A stretch of DNA of 64,000 nt from Epiperipatus broadwayi. Lineage: Eukaryota; Onychophora; Udeonychophora; Euonychophora; Peripatidae. Numbering within the stretch: the stretch's first letter is position 1; every line of letters begins with the position of its first letter. Below are positions 62,382-64,000 of this stretch, in pieces. A model generated the notes under the pieces. It saw only the letters and a program-made list of their open reading frames with translations, ran no database searches and was not told the origin of the DNA. The DNA lies in contig JAQFVV010000351.1 of the NCBI GenBank assembly GCA_028023455.1, forward strand, positions 774,123 to 838,122, given 5' to 3'. Position numbers and translations under genes: made by a program.

Positions 62382-63984
62382 AATAATTAAGGAAGTTTGC
62401 ATTCACTGATTGTATTGCTACCTTCGTGTTTTTATTTGTTTATTATCCTCCTTAAATAAACTGGAAATGTACAATATATCAAAAAGTGAAAAAATTCAGC
62501 ACTTTTTAAGCAATATATATATAACATGTAGCACTAATAGAAAAATTATCATTTCACATCTCTAAAAGTATTTTTTAGCAGTATTGTTAAATGTAAAATA
62601 AATTATTAAACAATAATTTTAAAAAAGAAATACGGTTAGCTATAACATTATCTTAGCACGTATAACAACAATTAAAAATTAATAACGTAAAATAATAACA
62701 ACGACATGCCAGTTTCGTAAGATTTCATAAATCCCTAACAGATGTTATTTCTAAGAGTAGTTGACTATTTACACAGCTTCCTTAAGTTGTTCTTTTAGAT
62801 AAATTCTCCAGACGCAGCTGCTCTTTTATAAAGTCCCACACATTTAGTTAAATTAAGTTTTAAAGGTGACCACAATTTTGTTGCAGTAGTGGATTATCAC
62901 TAAAAAGATTTTGTCTAATGTGATAACACTAAAACTCTCAGGTGTTTTATCACATGAGGTTAAATTAATTTTCTAATCTCTTTTAATAATCTATTAAATT
63001 ATTATTATATAGATTATTTTTTTTTTTTTTTACACCAATGTGCATACACACTTGAATATATATATATGCTTTTCTTTATGCAAGATATATGATTGCAAGT
63101 TTACCTTTCAAAAAAGGCGGGAGGGGTCTTAAGAATACAGTGTTAGAACTGCAAAATTATCTAAAACAGTTATTTAATCTGGATTATTAAACTTAGAGTA
63201 AATAAATTTTACTAATACAAAGAAAAATACATCATTATTATACTGACTACTGGTTTTCACAATAAGAAGTCTTATATTATTCTTGCAAGCGGCCCTGTGC
63301 AATTTAGCATAGTAACGGATTCATCAAATGTAAAAACAAAAGCCTTACTATGGTGAAGTAAATGGAATTGCAGAGCTCGACTTATCATTTGAGTATTCAA
63401 ACATCACATGATCAATATAGCTTAACTATATGACAGTTTATTGTTTGTCACTGTTATTGTTTGCTAAATATCAATATCATTTATAACAAACTCAATATAA
63501 ATCAACTTAAATATTAATAAATTGACTTTCGTCAGTATGTATTAATATGTTATAGTGCAAGTACTGGAATTAGAGTAAAAGAATAAATTTTCCATCAACT
63601 TATATATATTCATGCAATATTATTGGACAGAAATGAGTATAGGCATATAACTATTTTTTAATAGAAATAAATTATTTCTGACGATAAAATGTACATTATC
63701 CTTTCTTTTGGAATAAATCAGTAGGTCTCAGATAAAAATAGTGCACAATTGACAATGATCTTGTCACAGTCAAATCAAGAATTGATAATACTATTAATAA
63801 AGACATCAATTATTATAATATTTATATATATTAAATATAATTTCATATAATTTTAGAATTGTGTATTTGCCTTTATTCAGACTGTAGTAACAATACTGAG
63901 TAAATGGAATGAAAAGTAAACTAACCCTTTTCTCATTGTTTGTAGGATGGTTCCCTTTAAGATTAATTTTCACTTCCATTAAGA
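62382..63984. other. AT-rich stretch without recognised features
   Basis: No coding frame or RNA gene that I can support. A small stem (ATGTGATAACAC with GTGTTTTATCACAT) lies near 62918-62957. Confidence 0.45.
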
Positions 63985-63985
63985 C

Positions 63986-64000
63986 AGCTGAAGAGTTGGA
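63986..64000 (+). mobile_element. Possible start of another H1 unit at the window edge
   Basis: The last bases, AGCTGAAGAGTTGGA, match the internal H1 word GACTGAAGAGTTGGAGG. The match is only about 13-15 bp, so this is tentative. Confidence 0.25.

Overview
The window looks like intergenic or intronic DNA from an animal nuclear genome. It is very AT-rich, has no intact host gene that I can recognise, and is full of decayed mobile elements and simple repeats. Penelope-like elements with GIY-YIG endonuclease domains, a mariner relic with D34D spacing, Ty3/Gypsy and non-LTR relics, long (TCTA)n and (TTA)n arrays and tRNA-derived retrocopies together suggest an invertebrate. A cephalopod mollusc such as an octopus is my best guess, but it is an inference from repeat style only.

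Layout. 1-1574: Penelope-like element as two head-to-head GIY-YIG fragments. 1651-2592: TCTA array. 2973-4304: about 210-bp direct repeats around a 0.8-kb dispersed repeat, which recurs inverted at 56968-57787. 7390-11378: several inverted-repeat elements. 14315-18650: antisense Ty3/Gypsy relic, split by a 411-415-bp tandem array (15180-16210). 18830-19660: antisense LINE 3' end. 21590-22760: first cluster of a roughly 430-bp repeat. 23190-23490: promoter-like block. 26458-26648: TTA array. 27330-32225: long decayed LINE. 38994-39410: long fold-back. 44558-45354: mariner relic. 51377-54155: second, larger cluster of the roughly 430-bp repeat. 58594-60051: second inverted Penelope-like element. 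62250-62381: retroposed tRNA-like sequence with 16-bp target-site duplications.

The main discovery is that three repeat families carry hammerhead self-cleaving ribozyme folds of type I with a very short stem III. H1 is the roughly 430-bp unit at 21.6-22.8 and 51.4-54.2 kb. H2 is the roughly 411-bp unit at 15.2-16.2 kb plus one copy near 11 kb. H3 is the inverted pair at 9.3-10.05 kb. Two copies (51958-52001 and 10984-11024) keep both catalytic core blocks, CUGANGA and GAAA. H2 and H3 keep stem I pairing and, in one copy each, a GUC cleavage triplet. H1 also carries a tRNA-type B-box-like motif, so it resembles the schistosome Sm-alpha hammerhead SINE-like repeats and animal retrozymes. All ribozyme calls come from reading the sequence by eye; no covariance search was possible.
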